Below are positions 5,936 through 12,046 of a DNA stretch of 13,793 bases, piece after piece; the stretch's first letter is position 1, and each line of letters starts with the position of its first letter. The stretch is from Chloroflexi bacterium UBA6019. GTDB taxonomy: Bacteria; Chloroflexota; Dormibacteria; Dormibacterales; Dormibacteraceae. The position numbers were made by a program, and so were the translations under genes. The notes under the pieces were generated by a model. It was not told where the DNA came from and did not search any database. It saw only the letters and a program-made list of their open reading frames with translations. The stretch lies in the NCBI GenBank assembly GCA_002427995.1, contig DIZV01000159.1:322-14114 (forward strand), in the 5' to 3' direction.

Positions 5936-8426
5936 AAGGGCGATCCGCCGGCGGATCGCTCCCCTCCGCGCCTGACGCAGGTCGATCCATCGGCGCATCG
6001 ACGTCGCCCCCGATCCGCACCCTCTGGGCGGTTGGGTCGTAGAGCGGCTCCGCGGCCACGCGGCCGGGGACCCAGGTGCCGAAGATCTCGACCTCGACCG
6101 CGGTCTCGGGCAGGACGGGCGCGGGCACGTACGCGTACGCGATCGACTTCCCGACCGTGTAGCCGAAGCCGCCGCTGGTGACCCGGCCCACCACCTCGCC
6201 GTCGATCCTGACCGGCTCCGACCCCAGCGCGACCGAGCGCGGGTCCTCGAGCACGAGGCAGGCGAGGCGGTCGGCGGCGGGCTGGTCGCGCAGCCGAACA
6301 AGCGCCTCCCGGCCGATGAAATCGGCCTTGTCGAGCTTGACGCAGAAGCCGAGGCCGGCCTGATAGGGATTCGACTCGGGACCGATGTCGGCTCCCCAAA
6401 CGCGGTAGCCCTTCTCCAGACGGAGGGAGTCGACGGCCTTGTACCCCCCGGCGACCAGCCCCTCCGACGGCCCAGCCTCCCAGATCGTGTCCCAGAGCCG
6501 GAGGCCGTATTCGGCCGGGCAGTAGAGCTCCCAGCCGAGCTCGCCAACGTAGGTGACCCGGAGAGCGGTGCAGGGCACCGGGCCGATGGCCAGCTCGCGC
6601 GCCGTCAGGTAGGGGAAGGTGGTGTTGCCGAGGTCGGTGTGGGTGAGCCGCTGAAGCAACCGGCGCGCGGCCGGGCCCCAGAGACCGAGGCAGGCATGGG
6701 CGGAGGTGACGTCCTCGAGCTCGACCGACCCGTCCGGAGGCAGGTGATCGCGGAGCCAGGCCAGGTCGTGGCGGCCGAAGGCGGTGCCGGTGACGATGCG
6801 GAACCTGTTCTCGGCGAGGCGGGTGACCGTGAAGTCGCACTCGATGCCGCCGGCCTCGTTCAGCAGCTGCGTATAGGTGAGAGCGCCGACGGCGCGGGCG
6901 ACCCGGTTGTCCGAGAGTCCTTCGAGAAAGGCCGCGGCACCCGTCCCGCGGACCTCGAGCTTGGCGAAGGAGCTGAAATCGAAGAGGGCCGCCGCCTCCC
7001 GGCAACCGCGGTGCTCGGCCTCGATCGCCGGCGACCAGAGGCGCCCGGCCCACCCTCGCGGCCGGAGCGACTCGTCGCCGCTGGGCGCGTTGGGCTCGAA
7101 CCAGTTGGCTCGCTCCCAGCCCGACTTCTCGCCGAACGCGGCTCCGAGCTCCGCCAGCCTGCCGTAGGTCGCCGAGGTGCGAAGGGGCCGGCCTGCCTGC
7201 CGCTCATGCCCGGGGTACTTGACGTCGTAATAGGTTGCGTACACCTCGTGGGTCCGGGCCAGGGTGTACTCGAGGCTTGAGTAATGGGGGCCGAAGCGGC
7301 GCGAGTCCATCTCCCAGGCGTCGAGGCCGGGACGCCCCTCCACGATCCACTCCGCCACGAGGCGGCCCATCCCGCCCGCGCCGGCGATGCCGTGGGCGCA
7401 GAACCCGGCGGCGACCCAGAGGCCGGGCACCTCACTCGGCCCGAGGATGAACTCGCCGTCCGGGGTGAAGGCCTCGGGGCCGTTGATCAGGCGGACGACC
7501 CTCGCGTCGCGGATGGAAGGGGTGCGGATGATCGCGTTCTCCAGCAGCGGCCCGAAGCGGTCCCAGTCTTCCCCCAGCAGCCGGCCGTTGAAGTCGGGCG
7601 CGATCCCGTCCAGACCCCAGGGTGCCGGGTTGCGCTCGTAACCGCCCATCACGAGGCCGCCCGACTCCGGCCGGTAGTAGACGAGAAGAGAAGGGTCACG
7701 CATCGTCGGCATGTCGCGGGGCAGCCCCGCCGGCTCGGTGATCAGGTACTGGTGGGCCATCGGGACCAGCGGCACCACGACCCCGGCGAGGCGCCCGATC
7801 TCGGCCGCGAACATGCCGCTCGCGTTGACGACGAGCTCGGTCTCGATCGGGCCCTGGTCGGTGACCACCCGGCTGACGCGACCACGCTCGAGCTCGATCG
7901 CCGTGACGCGGGTCTCCTCGCAGATCTCGGCGCCGCGGCGCCGGGCTCCGGCGGCGAGAGCGAAGGTGAGCTGGCTCGGGTCGAGGTAGCCGTCGGTGGG
8001 CAGGTAGGCGGCGCCGAGCACGCCGTCGACCGACATCGGAGGGAAGAGCCGCTGAGCTTCCGCGGCAGAGATCAGCTCCAGGGGCAGCCCGAAGGTCTTG
8101 GCCCAACCGGCCTGGCGCGCCAGCTCCTCCATCCGCTCGCCGCTGGAGGCAAGCCGAAGCGAGCCGACCTCGTGCCAGCCGGTCTCCAGGCCGACCTCCT
8201 CGCCGAGGGCGCGATAGAGCTCGACCGAGCCCATCATCATCCGGGTCAGGCTCAGCGAGCCGCGCAGCTGGCCGACGAGGCCGGCCGAGTGGAAGGTCGA
8301 CCCGCTGGTCAGCTTCGAACGCTCGACCAGCACGGTGTCGGTCCAGCCCAGCCGTGCGAGCCAGTAGAGGACGGCGCAGCCGCCCACGCCGCCGCCGATC
8401 ACGACGGCGCGGGCCTGCGACCTCAT
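5913..8426 (-). CDS. Dimethylglycine/sarcosine dehydrogenase-like FAD oxidoreductase with GCV_T folate domain
   Basis: An 837-residue two-part enzyme of the DMGDH/sarcosine dehydrogenase/dimethylglycine oxidase family, which oxidatively removes N-methyl groups and passes the one-carbon unit to tetrahydrofolate. Seen: FAD-binding GGGVGG (11-16) with Glu35 ending the second strand, TSGSTFHSAG with His46 at the position that carries covalent FAD in this family, and FCAHGIAGAGGMG (342-354). The linker domain runs to about 430, then the GCV_T-type domain follows (YVGELGWELYCPAEYG, 626-641; DSLRLEKGYRVWGADIGPE, 666-684). ATG 8426 lies five bases after the permease stop, so translation is probably coupled. 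The last 30 or so residues are a Pro/Asp-rich tail past the domain and overlap the kinase gene. The substrate may be dimethylglycine, sarcosine or 4-methylaminobutyrate (as for Arthrobacter MABO). Confidence 0.85.
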   Translation of the reverse strand: MRSQARAVVIGGGVGGCAVLYWLARLGWTDTVLVERSKLTSGSTFHSAGLVGQLRGSLSLTRMMMGSVELYRALGEEVGLETGWHEVGSLRLASSGERMEELARQAGWAKTFGLPLELISAAEAQRLFPPMSVDGVLGAAYLPTDGYLDPSQLTFALAAGARRRGAEICEETRVTAIELERGRVSRVVTDQGPIETELVVNASGMFAAEIGRLAGVVVPLVPMAHQYLITEPAGLPRDMPTMRDPSLLVYYRPESGGLVMGGYERNPAPWGLDGIAPDFNGRLLGEDWDRFGPLLENAIIRTPSIRDARVVRLINGPEAFTPDGEFILGPSEVPGLWVAAGFCAHGIAGAGGMGRLVAEWIVEGRPGLDAWEMDSRRFGPHYSSLEYTLARTHEVYATYYDVKYPGHERQAGRPLRTSATYGRLAELGAAFGEKSGWERANWFEPNAPSGDESLRPRGWAGRLWSPAIEAEHRGCREAAALFDFSSFAKLEVRGTGAAAFLEGLSDNRVARAVGALTYTQLLNEAGGIECDFTVTRLAENRFRIVTGTAFGRHDLAWLRDHLPPDGSVELEDVTSAHACLGLWGPAARRLLQRLTHTDLGNTTFPYLTARELAIGPVPCTALRVTYVGELGWELYCPAEYGLRLWDTIWEAGPSEGLVAGGYKAVDSLRLEKGYRVWGADIGPESNPYQAGLGFCVKLDKADFIGREALVRLRDQPAADRLACLVLEDPRSVALGSEPVRIDGEVVGRVTSGGFGYTVGKSIAYAYVPAPVLPETAVEVEIFGTWVPGRVAAEPLYDPTAQRVRIGGDVDAPMDRPASGAEGSDPPADRPFRAERGR
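5938..5963. terminator. Perfect 20-bp palindrome just after the kinase stop
   Basis: GCGATCCGCCGGCGGATCGC (5940-5959) is a perfect inverted repeat starting five bases after the kinase stop, flanked by GGG and TCCCC that can lengthen the stem. It lies inside the last codons of the convergent flavoprotein gene. A strong hairpin on either strand fits transcription termination of the kinase message, although the downstream bases are C-rich and not a T-run. A protein-binding site is the alternative. Confidence 0.5.
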
Positions 8427-8431
8427 TGCGC

Positions 8432-9199
8432 TCAGGCCGAGGCGGCTCTGGTCGCGGGCAGGACCTCGGGGGTCGCCGCGGAGCCGCGCTGGGCGATGAA
8501 GTAGTAGATGGCGCCCACGACGAGGATGACGCCGAGGGTGGCCTCGAAGATCGGGATGTTCCCGATCCCGCCCCCGATGGTCAGGTTGGGAAGCGCGCTG
8601 AGAGGCGGGTTGGTCGCCGCGCGCGGCCAGAGGAAGTTGAGGAGCATGCTCCCGCCCCAGAGCAGGGCGAGGATGTTGACGACAAGTCCCCAGCCGCCGA
8701 GCTTGAAGGGTGTCCCTTCGGTCGGCCAGCCCCGCATCCGGGCGCCAAGGACGGCGAGGTTGCCGAGCAGGTAGGAGATGTAGATCATCCCGGTGGCGGC
8801 GATCGCGATGATGCCGGCGCCCGCGTAGTAGAGGAGTGGGATCGCGGCGAGGACGCCGATCACGATCGAGGTTCCGATCGGCGTGTGAAGGCCGGGGCTG
8901 ACCCGGTTGTAGACCCGGGCGAAGGGCAGCTTGCCGTCGCGCGCCATCCCGAACGCGAGGCGGATGGTCGCCGTCTGGATGGCCAGGCAGCAGACGTAGA
9001 TGGCGGCGAAGACGACCAGCAGGTAGAGGTTGGCGGCCCAGCCGGGAAGGTTGCCGGTGATGATGTCGACGGGCGGCGCCGCCTTGCCGGCGGCGGTGGC
9101 GGCGACGTACTTGTCGATGTCGCCGGGGATCGCGAGCAGGGTGGCGAAGAGGAAGATGATGCCGATCACGGCGGCCCCGCCGATGGCCAGGAGGACGGC
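8432..9199 (-). pseudogene. APC-family amino-acid permease, N-terminal half missing
   Basis: The reading frame encodes only the C-terminal half of an amino acid/polyamine/GABA-type APC transporter (family members are about 450-550 residues). Recognisable sequence begins at about 9199 with a membrane helix (VLLAIGGAAVIGIIFLFATL), and roughly six helices follow. The APC signature RLAFGMARDGKLPFARVY is present, and the tail ends ATPEVLPATRAASA. Upstream of 9199 the frame is continuous but reads Arg/Pro-rich non-membrane sequence that belongs to a kinase gene in another frame. A GTG at 9169 could start a 245-residue product, but it lies inside the first helix and would lose half of the core. The stop is five bases before the flavoprotein gene, so in an intact genome the two were probably co-transcribed and the permease may import its substrate. 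Broken by a real deletion or by assembly. Confidence 0.75.
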
Positions 9200-9201
9200 C
9201 G

Positions 9202-9411
9202 GTGGCGGAGGCGGGCGATCGCGCGCGCCTCGCGCTCGAAGCGCTCGCGTGCGTCAGTCGAGGTCTGGAAGGGAGGCAGCAGCTTGATCGCGGCCCAGCG
9301 ATCGAGGCGCGGGTGGAAGGCCCGATAGACCACGCCCATGCCGCCGCGGCCCAGGAAAGAGTCGACGACGTAGCTGCCGACCTTGGTGCCGCGGGGGATC
9401 TCGCCTTCCAT
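9202..9411 (-). pseudogene. Ser/Thr protein kinase (PknB type), only first 70 residues
   Basis: ATG 9411 opens a Hanks-type kinase N-lobe: VGSYVVDSFLGRGGMGVVYRA (P-loop, about residues 11-31), AAIKLL with the ATP-binding Lys, and FEREARAIARLRH (58-70), whose first Glu is in the expected alpha-C position. Family members continue PNIV and then the catalytic HRD and DFG motifs. Here the similarity stops exactly after RLRH, and the frame ends 11 codons later at a stop (9166-9168). Those 11 codons overlap the permease sequence in a different frame. It therefore has no catalytic loop and cannot be an active kinase. AGAGAG just before the ATG may serve as ribosome binding site. It lies downstream of deoR and the small gene on the same strand. 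Confidence 0.8.
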
Positions 9412-9428
9412 CTCTCTGGCCGGGAGGG

Positions 9429-9434
9429 ACTATA
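9429..9434 (-). promoter_or_regulatory. -10 box TATAGT upstream of kinase fragment
   Basis: On the minus strand TATAGT (5 of 6 to consensus) lies 17 bases before the kinase ATG at 9411, giving a short leader of about ten bases that contains AGAGAG. No convincing -35 is seen. It suggests the kinase had its own promoter and was not read only from deoR. Confidence 0.4.
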
Positions 9435-9478
9435 CGGTTCCGCGACCGTCATTGGGCCGACAGGGGCCGCCGAGAGCC

Positions 9479-9628
9479 TCAGCCGGACCCCGCTGGTGAC
9501 TGGTCGGGGCGGGTGTAGAGAAGGAGGTAGCGGCCGTCGGACAGCTCTTTGACGACCCGCGCGAGGCCCGGGACGAGCGGCCTCGCCGCCGGTTCGCCGG
9601 CCGCCTCCACCGGCTCCGCCTCAGGCAC
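9479..9628 (-). CDS. Small hypothetical protein, 49 residues, overlapping the deoR end
   Basis: GTG at 9628 (complement of 9626-9628) opens a 49-codon frame ending with TGA at 9479-9481. Its start overlaps the deoR stop by eight bases, an arrangement typical of coupled genes. The first half is acidic and proline-rich; the second half carries a compact motif, LARVVKELSDGRYLLLYTRP (22-41), shaped like a short beta-hairpin with DGR at the turn. From memory, short proteins with a similar V-K-x-L-x-DGRYLxxY pattern occur in high-GC bacteria, but I cannot name a family. No good Shine-Dalgarno is visible. Function unknown; expression with deoR is inferred from the overlap. Confidence 0.5.
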   Translation of the reverse strand: MPEAEPVEAAGEPAARPLVPGLARVVKELSDGRYLLLYTRPDQSPAGSG

Positions 9629-10421
9629 TCGCCACCACCGCAGCTCGGCTCTCGATCACCCTCGCCACCCGGACGTCGACGCCCGCCGCCCGCATCTCGG
9701 CGACCTGGTCGGGATCAGCCCCGTCGTCGGTGATCAGGATCGAGATCTGCTCCAGGGGGACGGTCTGGACCATCGTCTCGACGCCGACCTTGGTGTGGTC
9801 GGCGAGGACCACGATCTGCTGGGCGGCGGCGGCGAGGGCGCGATCGGCGGCTGCGACAAGGGGACTCGGCGTGCTCAGCCCGCGCTCGGCCGTCAGGCCG
9901 TTGCCGGAGATGAAGGTCTGCGAGGCGCGGAGGGAGCGGAGGGAGTCCTCGGCCGCCGGGCCGACCAGCGCGTGGATCGAGCGTCGGAGCGTCCCTCCGG
10001 TGAGGATCACCTCGACCCTGCTCGCCGGCATCAGCGCCTGCGCGACGAGCAGCGAGTTGGTGACCACCGTGAGCTCGGGGAAGTCGACGAGCAGGTGAGC
10101 GAGGGCCAATGTCGTCGTCCCCGCGCCGAGGACGATCGAATCGCCGGGTCTCACCATGCCCACCGCGAGGCGGGCGATCGCGGCCTTCTCCGCCGCCGCC
10201 TGGCTGGCCTTCTCGGAATAGGTGGGCTCGTGGGCCAGCCCGGCCGGGAGCACGGCACCGCCGTGGGTGCGCATCAGGATGCCCTGGTCGGCCAGCACGC
10301 GGAGGTCGCGCCGCAAGGTGATCTCGGAAGCGCTGAGGGCTTCCGCCAGCTCGGTTACGGCCACCACACCGCGGGACCGGATGATCTCCGCGATCCGCCG
10401 CCGCCGCTCGACCGCCAGCAT
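9621..10421 (-). CDS. DeoR/GlpR-family transcriptional repressor
   Basis: A 266-residue regulator, usual length for DeoR. The N-terminal winged helix-turn-helix covers about 5-57 (VVAVTELAEALSASEITLRR, then LADQGILMRTHGGAV). The C-terminal sugar-phosphate sensor follows: GAGTTTLALAHLL (99-111), VVTNSLLVA (119-127), LTGGTLR (140-146), SGNGLTAERGLST (172-184) and VLADHTKVG (205-213). Members usually repress sugar uptake and catabolic operons until a phosphorylated sugar binds. The phosphate loop normally reads D-x-G-T-T; here the Asp is Gly99. ATG 10421 has no Shine-Dalgarno but sits eight bases after a -10 box, so the message is probably leaderless. It diverges from the ABC importer and shares with it a control region carrying repeated TTCGATC elements, so it most likely controls both itself and the importer. 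Confidence 0.88.
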   Translation of the reverse strand: MLAVERRRRIAEIIRSRGVVAVTELAEALSASEITLRRDLRVLADQGILMRTHGGAVLPAGLAHEPTYSEKASQAAAEKAAIARLAVGMVRPGDSIVLGAGTTTLALAHLLVDFPELTVVTNSLLVAQALMPASRVEVILTGGTLRRSIHALVGPAAEDSLRSLRASQTFISGNGLTAERGLSTPSPLVAAADRALAAAAQQIVVLADHTKVGVETMVQTVPLEQISILITDDGADPDQVAEMRAAGVDVRVARVIESRAAVVASA

Positions 10422-10429
10422 TGGGAGGG

Positions 10430-10458
10430 ATGTTAGCGGAACGATCAGATTCGATCAA
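10430..10458 (-). promoter_or_regulatory. deoR promoter: TTGATC-17-TAACAT, leaderless
   Basis: Read on the minus strand, TTGATC (10453-10458) and TAACAT (10430-10435) are separated by 17 bases, each 4 of 6 to consensus. The predicted transcription start falls within about two bases of the ATG at 10421, where no ribosome binding site exists. The -35 overlaps the left TTCGATC element. Confidence 0.6.
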
Positions 10459-10504
10459 TAGCAATCTTCCAAGAGCTTGATTGTTGACAAACTCGATCGA
10501 AGTT
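10450..10504. promoter_or_regulatory. Paired inverted operator-like elements for the DeoR protein
   Basis: TTCGATC (10450-10456) and its exact complement GATCGAA (10495-10501) face each other across 38 bases. The right copy sits in a near-palindrome, AACT-CGATCG-A-AGTT (10490-10504), that fills the spacer between -35 and -10 of the importer promoter. The left copy overlaps the deoR -35. A second, weaker inverted pair (TCAATAGCAATC and GATTGTTGA) lies between them. This fits a repressor that loops or co-occupies both promoters; binding by the adjacent DeoR protein is inference. Confidence 0.55.
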
Positions 10505-10511
10505 GTATCGT
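10484..10511 (+). promoter_or_regulatory. ABC importer promoter: TTGACA-16-TATCGT
   Basis: A perfect TTGACA (10484-10489) is followed after 16 bases by TATCGT (10506-10511, 4 of 6). The predicted start near 10518 leaves a leader of about 100 bases before the substrate-binding protein gene. This local AT-rich patch stands out against the surrounding GC-rich DNA. Confidence 0.65.
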
Positions 10512-10572
10512 TCCGCTATCGCTTCGGCTCGCCCGGGAAGAGGGCACGCACGGAGGCATTGCCGGCAGTCTT

Positions 10573-10590
10573 GCAGGACCGCGGTCCTGC
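10573..10590. repeat. Perfect 18-bp palindrome in the importer leader
   Basis: GCAGGACCGCGGTCCTGC is a perfect inverted repeat inside the predicted leader, 13 bases before the AGGAGG ribosome binding site (10604-10609). As RNA it forms at least a seven-pair stem with a CGCG loop, extendable by two U-G pairs. It could shape translation, stabilise the mRNA 5' end or be a second protein-binding site. There is no T-run, so a terminator is less likely. Confidence 0.5.
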
Positions 10591-10617
10591 GGCCAACCCA
10601 CCTAGGAGGGGTAGCAA

Positions 10618-12024
10618 ATGGGTGATTCCCCCAAGTCTGGTAGCTCCCCGGGCCCCCGCCGGCCGGGGATCCCGCTTCTCGGGAGGGAGCTGCCGCTCGA
10701 CCTCGACCTCTCGCGGCGCGAGCTGCTCAAGCTGACCGGCTACACGAGCGTCGCCGCCTTCCTCGCGGCCTGCTCCAGCGGTAGCGGCGGTTCGTCGACC
10801 AGCACCAGCACGACCGGCGGCACGCTCTCGATCGGCAACAACCAATCCGACCCGGGTCCCAAGAAGGGGATGGAACAGGTGGTCGCCGCCTTCAAGGCGG
10901 CCAACGGGGGCACCAACGTCAAGCTCAACACGGTCGACCATGGAACCTTCCAGGACCAGATCAGCTCCTACCTCCAGGGCACGCCCGATGACGTCTTCAC
11001 CTGGTTCTCCGGCCACCGGATGCGCTTCTTCGCCGACCAGGGCCTGGCGACGTCGATCAACGACACCTGGGACAAGGTCAAGGGCAACTTCACCGACGCC
11101 TTCGCGGAGTCGGTGAAGGGCAACGACGGGAACATCTACGGCGTCCCCGTCGACTACTACCCGTGGGCGCTGTTCTATCGCAAGAGCGTCTTCGCCTCGC
11201 ACGGCTACACCGTGCCCACCAACTGGGATTCCTTCAAGGCCCTACTGGCGCAGATGCAGAAGGACGGGCTGATCCCGATCGCGATGGGCGACAAGGACGG
11301 CTGGCCCGCCCAGGGCACGCTCGACATCATCAACCTCCGCCTCAACGGCTACACCTTCCACGTCGAGCTCTGCACCGGGAAGCAGAAGTGGACCGACCCC
11401 CGGGTCGCCAACGTCTTCAACAAGTGGGCCGAGATCGTGCCCTACTACTCGCCCGGTCTCGCCGGCCAGACCTGGCAGCAGGCGGCGGACCAGGTCGTCA
11501 ACAAGAAGGCCGGCATGTACATGCTGGGCCTCTTCGTGTCGCAGCAGTTCGCGGCCACCGGCAACAAGGCCGATCTCGACGACCTCGACTTCTTCCCCTG
11601 GCCCGACATGGGCACCCAGTACGACGCCGAGAAGGCCATCGACGCGCCGATCGACATCTTCATGGTCAGCAAGAAGTCGCCGACCCTCGGCAAGGACCTC
11701 GGCCAGGCCAAGGCCTTCATGGAGTTCTTCTCCAAGGGCGCCCAGCAGGTCACGATGTTCCAGAACACGGGCGGCGGCAACCTGCCGACGGCCAACGACG
11801 CTGACAAGAGCGCCTTCTCGCCGCAGCAGCAGAAGGCGGTCCAGCTGGTCAGCAGCGCCAAGCGCATCACCCAGTTCTTCGACCGCGACTCGCGCCCCGA
11901 CTTCGCCGGTCCGAACGGCATGCAGAGCTTCCTCCTCAGCTTCCTCGGTGACCCGAAGGGGGACATCGGGGGGCTTCAGAAGAAGATGGCCAGCTTCTGG
12001 GATTCACTCCCGCCGGAGAAGTAA
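10618..12024 (+). CDS. Carbohydrate ABC transporter substrate-binding lipoprotein
   Basis: A 468-residue extracellular solute-binding protein of the sugar (SBP_bac_1/8, MalE-like) class. It is predicted to capture a sugar outside the membrane and deliver it to the permeases encoded next. The N-terminus has a 31-residue hydrophilic lead, a twin-arginine motif SRRELLK (32-38), a short hydrophobic stretch, then a lipobox LAAC with Cys52, followed by a Ser/Gly/Thr-rich linker (53-68). Export by Tat and lipid anchoring are therefore both indicated. Mature-domain features include GMEQVVAAFKAAN (84-96), YGVPVDYYPWALFYRK and KKAGMYMLGLFVSQQF. ATG 10618 is preceded by AGGAGG with eight-base spacing, the best ribosome binding site in the window. 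It is first in the importer operon, 22 bases before the first permease. The sugar cannot be told from sequence. Confidence 0.88.
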   Translation: MGDSPKSGSSPGPRRPGIPLLGRELPLDLDLSRRELLKLTGYTSVAAFLAACSSGSGGSSTSTSTTGGTLSIGNNQSDPGPKKGMEQVVAAFKAANGGTNVKLNTVDHGTFQDQISSYLQGTPDDVFTWFSGHRMRFFADQGLATSINDTWDKVKGNFTDAFAESVKGNDGNIYGVPVDYYPWALFYRKSVFASHGYTVPTNWDSFKALLAQMQKDGLIPIAMGDKDGWPAQGTLDIINLRLNGYTFHVELCTGKQKWTDPRVANVFNKWAEIVPYYSPGLAGQTWQQAADQVVNKKAGMYMLGLFVSQQFAATGNKADLDDLDFFPWPDMGTQYDAEKAIDAPIDIFMVSKKSPTLGKDLGQAKAFMEFFSKGAQQVTMFQNTGGGNLPTANDADKSAFSPQQQKAVQLVSSAKRITQFFDRDSRPDFAGPNGMQSFLLSFLGDPKGDIGGLQKKMASFWDSLPPEK

Positions 12025-12032
12025 CCCGATCC

Positions 12033-12038
12033 TATGAT
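12033..12038 (+). promoter_or_regulatory. -10 box TATGAT before first permease; possible internal leaderless promoter
   Basis: TATGAT (5 of 6 to consensus) ends eight bases before the GTG at 12047, within the 22-base gap after the binding-protein gene. There is no Shine-Dalgarno for that GTG. This spacing equals that of the deoR start, suggesting an internal promoter that makes a leaderless permease message. No -35 is visible. Confidence 0.45.
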
Positions 12039-12046
12039 TCTGAGTC

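Noticed and set aside
7284..9328. Long plus-strand frames (7284-8504 and 8354-9328) opposite the flavoprotein and permease
   Set aside because: Composition is typical of antisense high-GC translation, with runs of Asp, Gly and Arg, and they contradict well supported minus-strand genes.
8427..9452. A continuous 1179-residue frame on the minus strand that would extend the flavoprotein N-terminus by 342 residues
   Set aside because: The extra residues are Arg/Pro/His-rich with no domain, and they lie out of frame over the permease and kinase fragments. The FAD-binding motif starts right after the ATG at 8426, as normal for the family.
10481..10735. 84-codon plus-strand frame in the deoR/importer control region
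   Set aside because: It starts in the promoter itself, before the predicted transcription start, and overlaps the binding-protein gene in another frame without a ribosome binding site.
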